Shown in pieces: positions 16,542-25,212 of a stretch of 35,091 bases of DNA (position 1 is its first letter; each line of letters opens with the position of its first letter). A model generated the notes under the pieces. It was not told where the DNA came from and searched no databases. It worked only from the letters and a program-made list of their open reading frames with translations. The translations under genes and the position numbers were made by a program. Source of the stretch: Rhizobium sp. (GTDB lineage Bacteria > Pseudomonadota > Alphaproteobacteria > Rhizobiales > Rhizobiaceae); contig JARXAK010000141.1 of the NCBI GenBank assembly GCA_029865885.1, positions 1-35,091 of the forward strand. The letters run 5' to 3'.

Positions 16542-17855
16542 TCAGCCCAGCGCCTTCAGGCGCGGAGCCGCTGTGTCTTGAAAACCGGCGCTCCAGGCGT
16601 CGAAGGCAGCGCCCAGCCGGGTCTTGATGGAGGTCTCGAAGCGGTCGGCCCGGTCGAGCCGGCGCGTCACGTCCTCGATCAGCCGCCGGTCGCCGGTCTG
16701 GGCGAGCTTCATTGCGGCGAAATGGATGTTCTTCAGCTCCTGATGCAGCGCCTCGATCTCGGTGCACCAGTGCTCGAACTCGCTGTTGGCAAGCTTTGCC
16801 GCCCGCCAGATGAAGGCAAAGCCATGCTCATAGGCATATTTGCGGATGGCGAGCACCGGCAGTTCGCGAAGCCCGGATGTCAGATCCGAGAGCGTCAGCC
16901 CGTCGCGCCCTTCGACATGGGCGGTAAGGATCGATCGCAGTGCGTCGATCAGCGGGTTGCGGTCGCGGATCAGGCATTCATTCAGATAGGCCGCGACATC
17001 GGCATCGGCGGCCGGCTGGAAGGCGGCGCGGTCGAAATGATAGCCGCCGGCGACGGACGGCTGGGCAATCGCGTTCAGCACCTTCGCGCGTTCGATCGGC
17101 CCCTCCCAGCGATAGTCGGGGTCGCGGATGAACCAGACATCAGGGTCTTCGGTCATTTCCGGCATCAGGTAATGCGGGAAGGGGTTCTGGTTGAACTTGT
17201 TCTCCCGCTCCGGCAGGTGGAAGAGGTCGAGCATCACCATCACGCCCTCGGTTTCCCGCCGCTTTTCGAGCAGATCGAGGAAGGTCGCGATGTTCTCGTC
17301 CTTGGAGCGGGAAGGGTCGTACCAGGGTGTCACGGGCGCGCGGTAGAGCCGCTCGAACCAGAGACGGAAGGGCTCATGGCTGACGGTGGCGTCGTGATAA
17401 AGCAGCTCGTGGCGCGGGCTGATCCCGAAGGGCGCGTCCCAGATGCCGAAATAGAAGGGGCGGTGGTCGATGCCGCGCCGCTTCAAGCCATCGCAAAGGC
17501 AGCTGACGAAGCAGTGCACCTTGATGTCGTAATACTCCTCGCCATGCACCCCGCCTTCGAATTCCAGCATGGGCTCTGCGGCAGGCTCCGGTTCGGCGGG
17601 GTTGGTTTCCTCCTCGGGCAGGAAGAGATCGGCGAGATCGGTGACCGTCACCACGTCCTTTCGGCTGATCACCGCGTCATCGACCATCAGCCCGTGTTCG
17701 AGCTCGAGATTGAGGAAGATCTGAAGGATCAGCACGGAATCGAGATAGAGGTCCTGGTTGAGCCGTGCTGTCGGCGAAAACGCCTCCATATACCTATGCT
17801 GCATGGGGCCGGCCAGCACCTTGGCGATGGCGTCGATGATGTCGCTTCGGGTCAC
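16542..17855 (-). CDS. Fused acyl carrier (AsbD-like) and AsbE-like siderophore protein
   Basis: This 437-residue protein is read from GTG 17855, which overlaps the AMP-ligase stop (GTGA) and has GGAG 8-9 bases upstream; an earlier GTG at 17864 lies on that ribosome site. Residues ~1-80 form a phosphopantetheinyl carrier domain with the attachment Ser in YLDSVLILQ (S40). An acidic Pro/Glu linker follows. Residues ~100-437 resemble AsbE, which moves 3,4-dihydroxybenzoate from the carrier to spermidine in petrobactin assembly. In Bacillus these are two proteins of ~91 and ~330 residues, and the sum fits a fusion. The AsbE assignment rests on gene order and overall similarity from memory, not on a catalytic motif. 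Confidence 0.8.
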   Translation of the reverse strand: MTRSDIIDAIAKVLAGPMQHRYMEAFSPTARLNQDLYLDSVLILQIFLNLELEHGLMVDDAVISRKDVVTVTDLADLFLPEEETNPAEPEPAAEPMLEFEGGVHGEEYYDIKVHCFVSCLCDGLKRRGIDHRPFYFGIWDAPFGISPRHELLYHDATVSHEPFRLWFERLYRAPVTPWYDPSRSKDENIATFLDLLEKRRETEGVMVMLDLFHLPERENKFNQNPFPHYLMPEMTEDPDVWFIRDPDYRWEGPIERAKVLNAIAQPSVAGGYHFDRAAFQPAADADVAAYLNECLIRDRNPLIDALRSILTAHVEGRDGLTLSDLTSGLRELPVLAIRKYAYEHGFAFIWRAAKLANSEFEHWCTEIEALHQELKNIHFAAMKLAQTGDRRLIEDVTRRLDRADRFETSIKTRLGAAFDAWSAGFQDTAAPRLKALG

Positions 17856-19120
17856 GAGGCGCACTCCTTCTGATCGTTGAATTCTCCGGCAAGGAAGCGC
17901 CTTGCGATCTCCCGCCGGCTGATCTTGCCATTCGCCTGGCGCGGCACCTCGGCCACCTGCACGAGATGCATCGGCACCTGATGCGGCTGCAAAACGGCAA
18001 TCAGCCGCTCGCGCAGCTCTGATGACGGCATGATCCGGTTTGCCGAATAGACAAGCGCCACCCGCTCGCCGGCAAAGCTGTCCGGCACGCGAAAGGCCAC
18101 CGCATCGGTGACATCGTCGATGGCTATCGCCTGGTCCTCGACATCGCGGGGATAGACGTTGAGGCCCGAGACATTCACCGTGTCGTCCAGCCGCGAGATG
18201 AAGACCAGCATGCCATCGGCTCTGACATAACCGAGATCCCTGGTCTCGATCCTGGTGATCCCGTCCAGCACGATCTCGACCGGCGCATCCGCGGTGCCGC
18301 CGTCAGCCAGCTGGAAACGCGGCAGAATGCGGCCCATGTCGGCGGGATGGTTAAGGTCGCTGTTGATCGCAACGCAACCGGCTTCCGAGCAGCCATATTG
18401 CTGGTAGAAGCGTTCGGCCTTGGCGCGGATGGTGGAAAACCAGCTCTCCGGCAACAGCGTGCCCGAGGTCATGATCGCATGCACCTTTTCGCCTGATGGC
18501 AGGAGCCGTGCCAGAGTGTGCAGCATGGCGGGAGACGAATAGAGGATCGGCCGCTCGGTTTCGCGCAGCAGTTTGATCAGATGCTTGGGATTGACGGTGT
18601 TCACCACATGCGGCACGCGCCCGCGCTTCAAGCCGACCAGAAGCCCGCAGATCAGCCCGTAGGAATGGGTGGTCGGGCAGGCGACGACGGGCGTCATGTC
18701 CTGGGGCTCGCGGAAGAAGCCGACATAGTCTTCCAGCTCCCGCTCGATATCGTCCCATCCGCGCGCCACGCATTTCGCCGCCCCCGTGGTGCCCGAGCTC
18801 ATCTGCAACAGCCGCCCGCGCGGGCTCTCAATGTCGGGCTCGCCCAGCCATTCGGCGGTCGTTCCGCCGTGATAGAGCCGGTGGCAGCCCGCCTCCTTGG
18901 CAAGCTTCCGGGCGGTCGCAAGCGGCGTGCCGGGCAGAAGCGGCAGGATGCTTGCCCCGAGCCGCTTGATAGCAAAGAAGGCCGACAGCCAGTCGATGGT
19001 TTCGGGCAGGCAGACGGCGACGCTGAGGCGGGGATCGGTGATGCCGGTTGCCGCAAGGAAGGCTTCGCCCCTGGCGTCTATCTCGGTATGGCTATGGAAG
19101 GTCCCGTCGATCAGGATCAT
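17852..19120 (-). CDS. asbC: AsbC-like 3,4-dihydroxybenzoate:carrier AMP ligase
   Basis: This 422-residue member of the AMP-binding superfamily would activate an aryl acid with ATP and load it on the downstream carrier domain. The phosphate loop is MSSGTTGAAKCVAR (107-120), followed by FYQQYGCSEAGCV, RDLGYV and the C-terminal hinge and Lys region (RQANGKISRREIARRF). At ~420 residues it is shorter than usual acyl-CoA ligases (~500 or more), as is AsbC. ATG 19120 overlaps the preceding stop (ATGA). Its position after two NIS synthetases and before a carrier matches asbABCD. 3,4-Dihydroxybenzoate as substrate is inferred from this order. Confidence 0.85.
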   Translation of the reverse strand: MILIDGTFHSHTEIDARGEAFLAATGITDPRLSVAVCLPETIDWLSAFFAIKRLGASILPLLPGTPLATARKLAKEAGCHRLYHGGTTAEWLGEPDIESPRGRLLQMSSGTTGAAKCVARGWDDIERELEDYVGFFREPQDMTPVVACPTTHSYGLICGLLVGLKRGRVPHVVNTVNPKHLIKLLRETERPILYSSPAMLHTLARLLPSGEKVHAIMTSGTLLPESWFSTIRAKAERFYQQYGCSEAGCVAINSDLNHPADMGRILPRFQLADGGTADAPVEIVLDGITRIETRDLGYVRADGMLVFISRLDDTVNVSGLNVYPRDVEDQAIAIDDVTDAVAFRVPDSFAGERVALVYSANRIMPSSELRERLIAVLQPHQVPMHLVQVAEVPRQANGKISRREIARRFLAGEFNDQKECAS

Positions 19121-20841
19121 GGCTGGTCGCTCCTTTCTCTCAGCCCAAGCGGATTGGGCACCCGGTGGCGGTAGATACTGCGGTCGCGGAAAAGCTTGCG
19201 CGACAGCAGCGATTCCGTCGAAATTTCCGGCTGGTCATGGGCGAAATGCGCAAGCCGCGTCTTGTCGGGATACTGGCCCGCGTAGCTGTCGAGCAGTTCG
19301 CTCACGAGCTCCCAGAAGGCCTGTTCGGACAGGCCATAGGCCGTCTCGATCAGCAGCGAGACCTCCGTCAGGCAGTAGATGAACAGGCAGTCCATCACCA
19401 GCTCGCGCAGCTCGTTGGCATGGTCGGTCCAGTAATAGGCATCCGACGGTGCCCCCGCATAGACAGGGTCGATGGCGGCAAAATCCGGCAGGTCTTCCGG
19501 GCTTTGCAGCAGTGCTGTGCAGAATTCGACGCTCTCGTGGAAATCGCGCAGGATCAGCCGCTCCGGCCAGCCATGGCGCAGGACGAGGATCATATTCTGG
19601 CCATGCGCCTCAAGCGCCACCCCGTGATGCACCATCAGATGCCAGACGGGCAGGATCGTCACCTCCAGCATCCGGTGGAGCCAGGGGAGAAGCCCGTGCT
19701 GCGCAATCCACGGACCAATGAACGGCTTGCCGTCCGCCTCCAGCATCATCAGTGCGTTGAACGGCACTGCCTGTTCGCCGGGCAGGATTTTGGGACTCTC
19801 GCGCAGCATCACCCCGAGCTTGCCGTCGAGCGCGCCATCCGCATCGACGCGGATGCCGGCATATTCCTGGAGAACGTGAAGCGGATAGCGGTTGCGGAAA
19901 TCCGGATCAGCGGCAACCAGCCCCGCCAGCCAGCGGCTGAGATGCGGTGCGGTCACGATCGAATGCGGCTCCAGCACGCGCATCGAGGAGGTGTTGACGA
20001 TGTCGAGCGGCAGCTTCACATGCGCGCGGGCAGGATCGGCATGGTTGATGAGCGTCCGGATCGATTGCGTCGCCCGGTAGGGATCGCCGTTTTCGCCAAG
20101 CGACGCCACACGCCCGTCTGCGATCCAGTCGGTAAGCAACCCGTCCTTCAGATGCCGCCACTGCCAGGGATGCAGGGGCACGAGCGCATGGCTGTCGAGC
20201 GAGACCCCCTTGCGCTTCATCCGCGACAGGAGACGCTCCGCATGCGCCTCGCCCAGCTCCTTCCGCCAGAAGAGCGCGGGATCTTCGGGCAGCGCTTCGC
20301 GCACATGGTCTCGTGCGACCGCCAGCCAGTGCAGCCGGAAGGGCCGGGCAGCCTCCGGGCCAAACAGCGCATTGTCCTCCAGGCTGAAGCCGGTGCGCGA
20401 CTTGAAGCAGGGATGATAGGGATGCGCCTCTGAAAGCGCACAATCCAGCCGGTCGAAGGGCAGCGACCGCCGGTTGATCGGTTGGGGCAGGGTGCTGTCC
20501 TGGTCGAGCAGGGTGATCGTGCTTCGCAATTCCTTGAGCAGCGTCAGCCGTGCCGCCTCAGGGGCCGGCACGAGATCAACCAGGTGGTCAAGGGCGCCAC
20601 CGGTCCAGGCGCGCGTTTCAGGAGAGCGCAATTCCAGCGAACCCGGCGCCATACGGGGGCGGCCAAAGGGCCCCTGATGCAGCCGCGCCCGCGCCTCGCC
20701 GGTGCCGATTTGAAGCCGGGTCGTGCCGTCGTTTGAGCCGGGATCGTCGATCCGGGCCACCCCTTCGAAGAGCAGCGCCGAGACGAGCTGACGGAGCACG
20801 CGCTCCTCCGGCTTGCCGGGAAGATCAAGAGGCAAGGGCAT
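19117..20841 (-). CDS. asbB: IucA/IucC-type NIS siderophore synthetase (AsbB-like)
   Basis: This 574-residue NRPS-independent siderophore synthetase condenses a citrate carboxyl with an amine using ATP. Family blocks are present in order: HPYHPCFKSRTGF (nucleotide binding), PLHPWQW, ATQSIRTL, VKLPLDIVNTSSMR, ALEAHGQNM and LRDFHES, with a FhuF-like C-terminal part. ATG 20841 lies 17 bp inside the end of the upstream synthetase gene. In petrobactin assembly AsbB completes the second arm on citrate. The order suggests AsbB, but A versus B specificity cannot be proven from these motifs. Confidence 0.88.
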   Translation of the reverse strand: MPLPLDLPGKPEERVLRQLVSALLFEGVARIDDPGSNDGTTRLQIGTGEARARLHQGPFGRPRMAPGSLELRSPETRAWTGGALDHLVDLVPAPEAARLTLLKELRSTITLLDQDSTLPQPINRRSLPFDRLDCALSEAHPYHPCFKSRTGFSLEDNALFGPEAARPFRLHWLAVARDHVREALPEDPALFWRKELGEAHAERLLSRMKRKGVSLDSHALVPLHPWQWRHLKDGLLTDWIADGRVASLGENGDPYRATQSIRTLINHADPARAHVKLPLDIVNTSSMRVLEPHSIVTAPHLSRWLAGLVAADPDFRNRYPLHVLQEYAGIRVDADGALDGKLGVMLRESPKILPGEQAVPFNALMMLEADGKPFIGPWIAQHGLLPWLHRMLEVTILPVWHLMVHHGVALEAHGQNMILVLRHGWPERLILRDFHESVEFCTALLQSPEDLPDFAAIDPVYAGAPSDAYYWTDHANELRELVMDCLFIYCLTEVSLLIETAYGLSEQAFWELVSELLDSYAGQYPDKTRLAHFAHDQPEISTESLLSRKLFRDRSIYRHRVPNPLGLRERSDQP

Positions 20842-22630
20842 CGTCAAGGCTCGCAGTCTTGAGGTTGGCGGGATGAAGCGGGTTCGGCATCTCGCGATAG
20901 AGCGAGGCTCCCGCCCCGCCTTCGAGCTCGTCTATGCCGGCGATACGGACACCCAGATTGGCCTTGGTGATGATCGTCCTGTCGTCGAGAAGATGGCGGA
21001 CGAAATCGAGCCCGCTGCCGCGCAATGTCTTGGTCAGCGCCGTCAGATGGCCGCGCAGCCGGGCCAGCAGGCAGGCTTCGTCGGCCAGCCCCTCGGCGCC
21101 CATCCGGTGGATCACGGCAAAGACCTGGTTGACGACAAGGTAATAGCCGAAGCGACGGCGGATTTCGGCGTCGGGATAAAAGAGGTCGGAGACCTCGGCC
21201 AGTTCGGGCAGGGCGGAGGTCAGCGCCGGCCTGTGCCGCTCCGAGAGATAGAAGCCCTGGCTGTCGCGATAAACAACCTTCGACGGCCAGCCCTCGGACA
21301 CATCGACCAGCATGTTCTGCTGATGGGCTTCGAGCGCAATGCCGGTCTCGTCATAGAGCCGGACAAGCGCGGTCATGGCGCAGTCGAGATAGCGGTCGAA
21401 CCAGTGATGCGCTGCCTCGGTCTTTGCCAGTCCCGCCTCTCCGGCCAGACGCTCGATGAGCGCCGCAAGCCGCTGGCACCGGCCGGGAAGCGCCGGTGCG
21501 GTCAGCGCCGCAAGGCTGATCACGCCCTCGCCGTTTTCGCCGCGATAGGGGTTTTCCCGCAAGATCACCTCGAAGCCGCTTTCCGTCTCGCCGGCCAGGT
21601 CGAGGGTGAGATAGGCGGGATCTCTGAGGAAACCGAGCTTCGGCAGCCGGGTCTCAAGATCGAGCAGCGCGACCAGCCGCGCCATGACGACGCCCGCTTC
21701 CAGCTCGTGGGCGCGGTTGAGCCTCAGCGAATTGGTGATCTTCACCGGCAGCGAGAATTTCAGCATCCAGTCGCAGTCGTCGGAGGCGATGGTGCGCACC
21801 GAAGACGTTGCGGTAAAGAGAACCCCGCCACTGCCGAGGGGGCGCAGAAGACCTGCCTCGATCAGCGCCTGGATGCGTGGCTGAAGCATCAGTGCCTCGG
21901 CCTGCAGCGGATGCATCGGCAAGAGCATCTCGTCGTCGCCGAGCGTGTCCTCTTCGAGCAGATCGCCCGCCATCGCGCCCACGATCGCATTGAGATCGCC
22001 CGCGACCGAGCAGGCCCGCACCATATCGCGCGGTGCGGCGAAATAGGTGAGCGCAAAGCGCCCGCCACCTTCGGGGGCATAGACCGCCGACTGCCAGTCG
22101 CTCATGCCGGTCAGGCTCTTCGGCGTCGGATGCATCCAGTGCCCGAAGATGAGCGATTGCTCGCTTTCGAGAAAACCCTCGGGCTGATTGTCCAGCCGTC
22201 TGGCCGTCTGGTCGGACAGGTCGGCGATCCGGGCGCAGCTTTGCAGCGTCCTCAGCATCAGTTCGAGCCCGGCGCCGGGCCGGCTGTCCGCCTTGGTCTT
22301 TTCGGAAAGGTCCTGCACCAGGCATTGCACGGCCCAGAGCGGATCGACCGGCTGCCAGGCGTTTTCGCCCGGATGGCGGCTGAACAGCGGCCCGAAGGCC
22401 TTCGGCCCGACCCGGCTGTCGGTGGATAGAACGGCCCGCAGATGCAGCCGCTGCGCCGAGAGATACCAGTCGAGGCAGCGCCGCTCGCAGCCATCGAGCG
22501 CCATGCAGGCGGCGCATCCGGCATCGATTTCCCGGATGTAGCAATTGGCAAAACTCTGGAACGTTGCGGCAGCCGCGATCGCATGCGGATCGCGCGGCGT
22601 CTGCGCAGGGATGGAAACGCGCGCCGTCAT
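20825..22630 (-). CDS. asbA: IucA/IucC-type NIS siderophore synthetase (AsbA-like)
   Basis: This is a 601-residue NIS synthetase, the same length as Bacillus AsbA (~602), which links citrate to the first polyamine arm. Motifs include FANCYIREI near the N-terminus, GHWMHPTPKS, LPMHPLQ, FSLPVKITNSLRLN, ALEAHQQNML and YRDSQGFY. I choose ATG 22630, which overlaps the stop of a 26-codon upstream frame (ATGA); ATG 22636 is a near alternative. The N-terminus carries an unusual Cys cluster (C-x8-C-x2-C-x5-C-x3-C) that I do not associate with this family. It is the first biosynthetic gene of the leftward operon. Confidence 0.88.
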   Translation of the reverse strand: MTARVSIPAQTPRDPHAIAAAATFQSFANCYIREIDAGCAACMALDGCERRCLDWYLSAQRLHLRAVLSTDSRVGPKAFGPLFSRHPGENAWQPVDPLWAVQCLVQDLSEKTKADSRPGAGLELMLRTLQSCARIADLSDQTARRLDNQPEGFLESEQSLIFGHWMHPTPKSLTGMSDWQSAVYAPEGGGRFALTYFAAPRDMVRACSVAGDLNAIVGAMAGDLLEEDTLGDDEMLLPMHPLQAEALMLQPRIQALIEAGLLRPLGSGGVLFTATSSVRTIASDDCDWMLKFSLPVKITNSLRLNRAHELEAGVVMARLVALLDLETRLPKLGFLRDPAYLTLDLAGETESGFEVILRENPYRGENGEGVISLAALTAPALPGRCQRLAALIERLAGEAGLAKTEAAHHWFDRYLDCAMTALVRLYDETGIALEAHQQNMLVDVSEGWPSKVVYRDSQGFYLSERHRPALTSALPELAEVSDLFYPDAEIRRRFGYYLVVNQVFAVIHRMGAEGLADEACLLARLRGHLTALTKTLRGSGLDFVRHLLDDRTIITKANLGVRIAGIDELEGGAGASLYREMPNPLHPANLKTASLDDALAS

Positions 22631-22707
22631 GACCATGCCCCGGTCTTTATGGACCATGGATCGCGCAGCCCGTGACGGCAAATCCGCTCGGTAACCCTGT
22701 CGCTCAT
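22627..22707 (-). CDS. Candidate 26-residue leader or small ORF coupled to the asbA-like gene
   Basis: A short frame starts at ATG 22707 behind a strong GAGGAA ribosome site with 7-nt spacing and ends in a TGA that overlaps the ATG of the asbA-like gene (ATGA at 22630-22627). The peptide begins MSDRVTERICRHGLRDPW and ends in TGAWS. I recognise no family. The best ribosome site in this stretch belongs to this frame, not to the synthetase, so translation of the synthetase may depend on it by coupling. Without homologues it could also be chance. Confidence 0.4.
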   Translation of the reverse strand: MSDRVTERICRHGLRDPWSIKTGAWS

Positions 22708-22743
22708 GAAACACTTCCTCGTCGCTGAATACGCTTTCGCGCC

Positions 22744-22762
22744 GCGCCGGTCTCCCCGGCGC
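22744..22762. other. Intercistronic hairpin between receptor and synthetase genes
   Basis: GCGCCGG, a 5-nt loop, then CCGGCGC forms a perfect 7-bp stem within the 70 bp after the receptor stop (22778) and before the small frame at 22707. There is no T-run downstream on the minus strand. It could reduce read-through or stabilise the receptor mRNA end, giving unequal receptor and biosynthesis levels. Confidence 0.4.
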
Positions 22763-22777
22763 AGTGCAGTCTTGTTG

Positions 22778-25084
22778 TCAGAAGGTCGCCTTGACCGAGA
22801 ACAGGAAGCTTCGCCCCTGCTCGTGAAGCGGCGTCACATTGCCGAATTCCTGCCCATAGGTGGCGCGGCTCGCATAGGTCTCGTTGAAGAGGTTCTGGAC
22901 CTCCGCCCGCAGCGTCATGTGCGGCAGCCTCTCGGGCTTCCACTCGCCATAGAGGTTCACGACCTCGTAAGGTCGGTAGGTCGCAGCGCCGGCTTGATAT
23001 TCAGGGGCAATTTCAATGTCCCCTCCGATCGTCAGTCCCCAGTCGGCAAAGGTATGCCCGCCCGAAAGGATGATGATGTCGCCAACCGATGTGGTCAGAT
23101 AGTTGCCGGTATCGGAATCGGCCGGCTTGCCGTCGATCTCGGCATCGACATGGGCATATTTGACCTTGATGAAACCGGTGATCCAGTCGTAGCCCGCGCC
23201 AAGGGCAAAGCCCCGCGTTTCCACGTCGTAGTTCTGGTTGGCCGAGGCGGCTGCCCATTTGGCAACGCGTGCATCACGGATGCGGCTGCGGAAGAGGCTC
23301 GCCTCTGCGGTGAAGCCGTTGTGGTGAAATTCAAGGCCGGTGACGACGTTGTTGGCGGTGGTGATCTCCGGCCCCGCCGCGCCATAGGTCCAGCCCGGGT
23401 TCATGATGAAGGCCTCGGCAAGCGGAATGCCGGCCCAGACATGCGAGGCACCGACCTTGGCTGTCAGCATGCTCGTCAGGTCATATTCGACCGATGCATT
23501 GCCGCTGAGGCCGGCATGATCCCATGTCTGGCCGGTGCTGCCTTCGAACCACTGTTTGTCGGCCCGCCCGCCGAAAGACAGCCGCATGGCCTCGAAGGGT
23601 TCCAGACGCGCCTGGGTATAAAAGCCGAGATTGCGTGCCTTCTCGGCGGCATCTTCCGCATCGCGCGCCGTGTCCAGTTCGATCCGGTCGCTGTAGAAGT
23701 CGAGGCCGGCAACGAGATCGCCGTTTTCAAACGAAAACCTGTTCTGCAGGCGCCCGTTCAGGCTGCCGCTTTCGCCCTGGCCGGCATAGGATGCCGGGTT
23801 TCCGCTGCCGTCGTTGAAGAAGATCGGCGTTTCCACCGCGCTGTGGCTATAGGCCAGCCGGATCGTCGGGTCCCACCAGCCTTCGGGCGTCGTGTCGGTA
23901 TAGGTGAAGACGGTGTTGTCGCGATCAAGCGTGTAGTTGCGATAGCGCGGCTCCCAGGCGCGGCCGGTCGTGACCACGCTGGCATTGGCGCGATACGGCC
24001 GTTCCGCATCGTCGCGGACCCGCTCGTGGCTGATCTCGAAACGGTCGCCGCTTTCGGCCTCATAGGCGAACTTGCCAAGGCCGCTCAGCAGGTTCGTCTC
24101 GGTTCCGCGCACCGTTTCGCCATTGCCGGCCTCGTAATTCTCGCCCTTGCCATAATTCACAAAGCCGAGGAATTCGAAACCGTCCTGCATGGCCCAGCCG
24201 CCGAGACCGGTGGTGACCGTCCGGCTGTTGCTGTCATAGCCCCCAGACACCTGGCCGCCGAAACCGTCTTCGGAGAGCAGGTCCTTCACGGCCTTGGTCT
24301 CATAGGCGATCGAGCCAGCAAGGGCACCCGGACCGGCATCCGCAGGCGCAATCCCTGCATCGACGGTAACACTTCTGAGCAACTGCGGGTCGATCAGGTT
24401 GGTGGCATTGTGGTGAAAGACGCGATTGTTCTGCCGGCTGCCGTCTATGGTGACGGAGAGCGTCGTTTCCTCAAGCCCGTTGACAAACACCTTCTGCGAG
24501 GTCGGCATCGAGCTTCCGACGCTGATCCCTGCCGTGTCGCGGAAGACATCGGCAATGCTGGACGGATTGCGTGCGGCGAGCTCTTCGGCATCGATAGTGA
24601 CCGAGCTTACGCTGGCGCGGGGCCGCTCGCCGGACACGTTGATCTCGCCGATGACGGTTGAGCCCTCGGTTGGGGCGACGCCACCCGGCACGGCTGAGAG
24701 CCGGTCGCCGACCACGACCACACCATTGTCGATGCGATAGGAGAGACCCGTGCCGCCGAGCAGTTGCGCCAGCGCCGCGTCCAGCGTCAGACGACCGGAG
24801 ACGGCGACAGAGCTTGCGCCGCGGGCGGCCTCTGCCGCCAGTGACACCTGCAGGCCGGACTGCCGACCGAAGGCCCGAAGCGCATTGGCGAGTGGCTGTG
24901 CGGGAATGTCATAGGAGCGCGCGGCGGCGGGTTCCGCTGCCACCTGCGCCCTGACCGGCAGGCTGGAGAACCCCGCCATAAGCGTCAGGGCGCAGGCAGT
25001 CGCACTCAGCCGGCGGCGCCACGCCGCGCTGATCAAGGCGTCCTGCTTCGCGGGCACTCTCGTCGAACTCATACGCATTCCCAT
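22778..25084 (-). CDS. TonB-dependent siderophore receptor with STN signalling domain
   Basis: This is a 768-residue outer-membrane receptor. ATG 25084 is used; ATG 25078 and 25072 are in frame. A signal peptide ends near residue 46 (LPVRAQ). Residues ~58-125 form a secretin/TonB N-terminal (STN) domain (YDIPAQPLANALRAFGRQSGLQVSL...). The plug domain (~150-265) contains SIADVFRDTAGISVGSS and GLEETTLSVTIDGSRQNN. The rest is the beta barrel, which ends in an aromatic residue (SVKATF). The STN domain marks FecA-type transducers that signal through FecR to a FecI sigma factor, both encoded upstream. Its ligand is probably the petrobactin-like product of the adjoining genes. Confidence 0.95.
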   Translation of the reverse strand: MGMRMSSTRVPAKQDALISAAWRRRLSATACALTLMAGFSSLPVRAQVAAEPAAARSYDIPAQPLANALRAFGRQSGLQVSLAAEAARGASSVAVSGRLTLDAALAQLLGGTGLSYRIDNGVVVVGDRLSAVPGGVAPTEGSTVIGEINVSGERPRASVSSVTIDAEELAARNPSSIADVFRDTAGISVGSSMPTSQKVFVNGLEETTLSVTIDGSRQNNRVFHHNATNLIDPQLLRSVTVDAGIAPADAGPGALAGSIAYETKAVKDLLSEDGFGGQVSGGYDSNSRTVTTGLGGWAMQDGFEFLGFVNYGKGENYEAGNGETVRGTETNLLSGLGKFAYEAESGDRFEISHERVRDDAERPYRANASVVTTGRAWEPRYRNYTLDRDNTVFTYTDTTPEGWWDPTIRLAYSHSAVETPIFFNDGSGNPASYAGQGESGSLNGRLQNRFSFENGDLVAGLDFYSDRIELDTARDAEDAAEKARNLGFYTQARLEPFEAMRLSFGGRADKQWFEGSTGQTWDHAGLSGNASVEYDLTSMLTAKVGASHVWAGIPLAEAFIMNPGWTYGAAGPEITTANNVVTGLEFHHNGFTAEASLFRSRIRDARVAKWAAASANQNYDVETRGFALGAGYDWITGFIKVKYAHVDAEIDGKPADSDTGNYLTTSVGDIIILSGGHTFADWGLTIGGDIEIAPEYQAGAATYRPYEVVNLYGEWKPERLPHMTLRAEVQNLFNETYASRATYGQEFGNVTPLHEQGRSFLFSVKATF

Positions 25085-25117
25085 GCAGAAACCGGTTTGG
25101 GCTCTGCTTAGAAGAAA

Positions 25118-25144
25118 ATACGAGTAATTCAGACAAGTTTTTCA
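25118..25144 (-). promoter_or_regulatory. Candidate FecI-type ECF promoter of the receptor gene
   Basis: On the minus strand TGAAAAA (25144-25138), 14 bases, then TCGTAT (25123-25118) lies ~34 bp before the receptor ATG. The same two boxes with exactly the same spacing occur upstream of fecR (26356-26330). An A-rich -35 and a CGT-containing -10 are typical of ECF sigma promoters. Assignment to the local sigma factor is inference. Confidence 0.6.
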
Positions 25145-25212
25145 GTGGTGCCCGAATTTTTTGCGCCCAGTCTGCAGTTTTCTCGATAAGTCGCTGTAAA
25201 GCAGGGATTATT

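Noticed and set aside
22636-22714. Upstream GTG 22714 as the start of the asbA-like gene
   Set aside because: The extra 28 residues have no resemblance to NIS synthetase N-termini, and the ribosome site there is better placed for the separate 26-codon frame at 22707.
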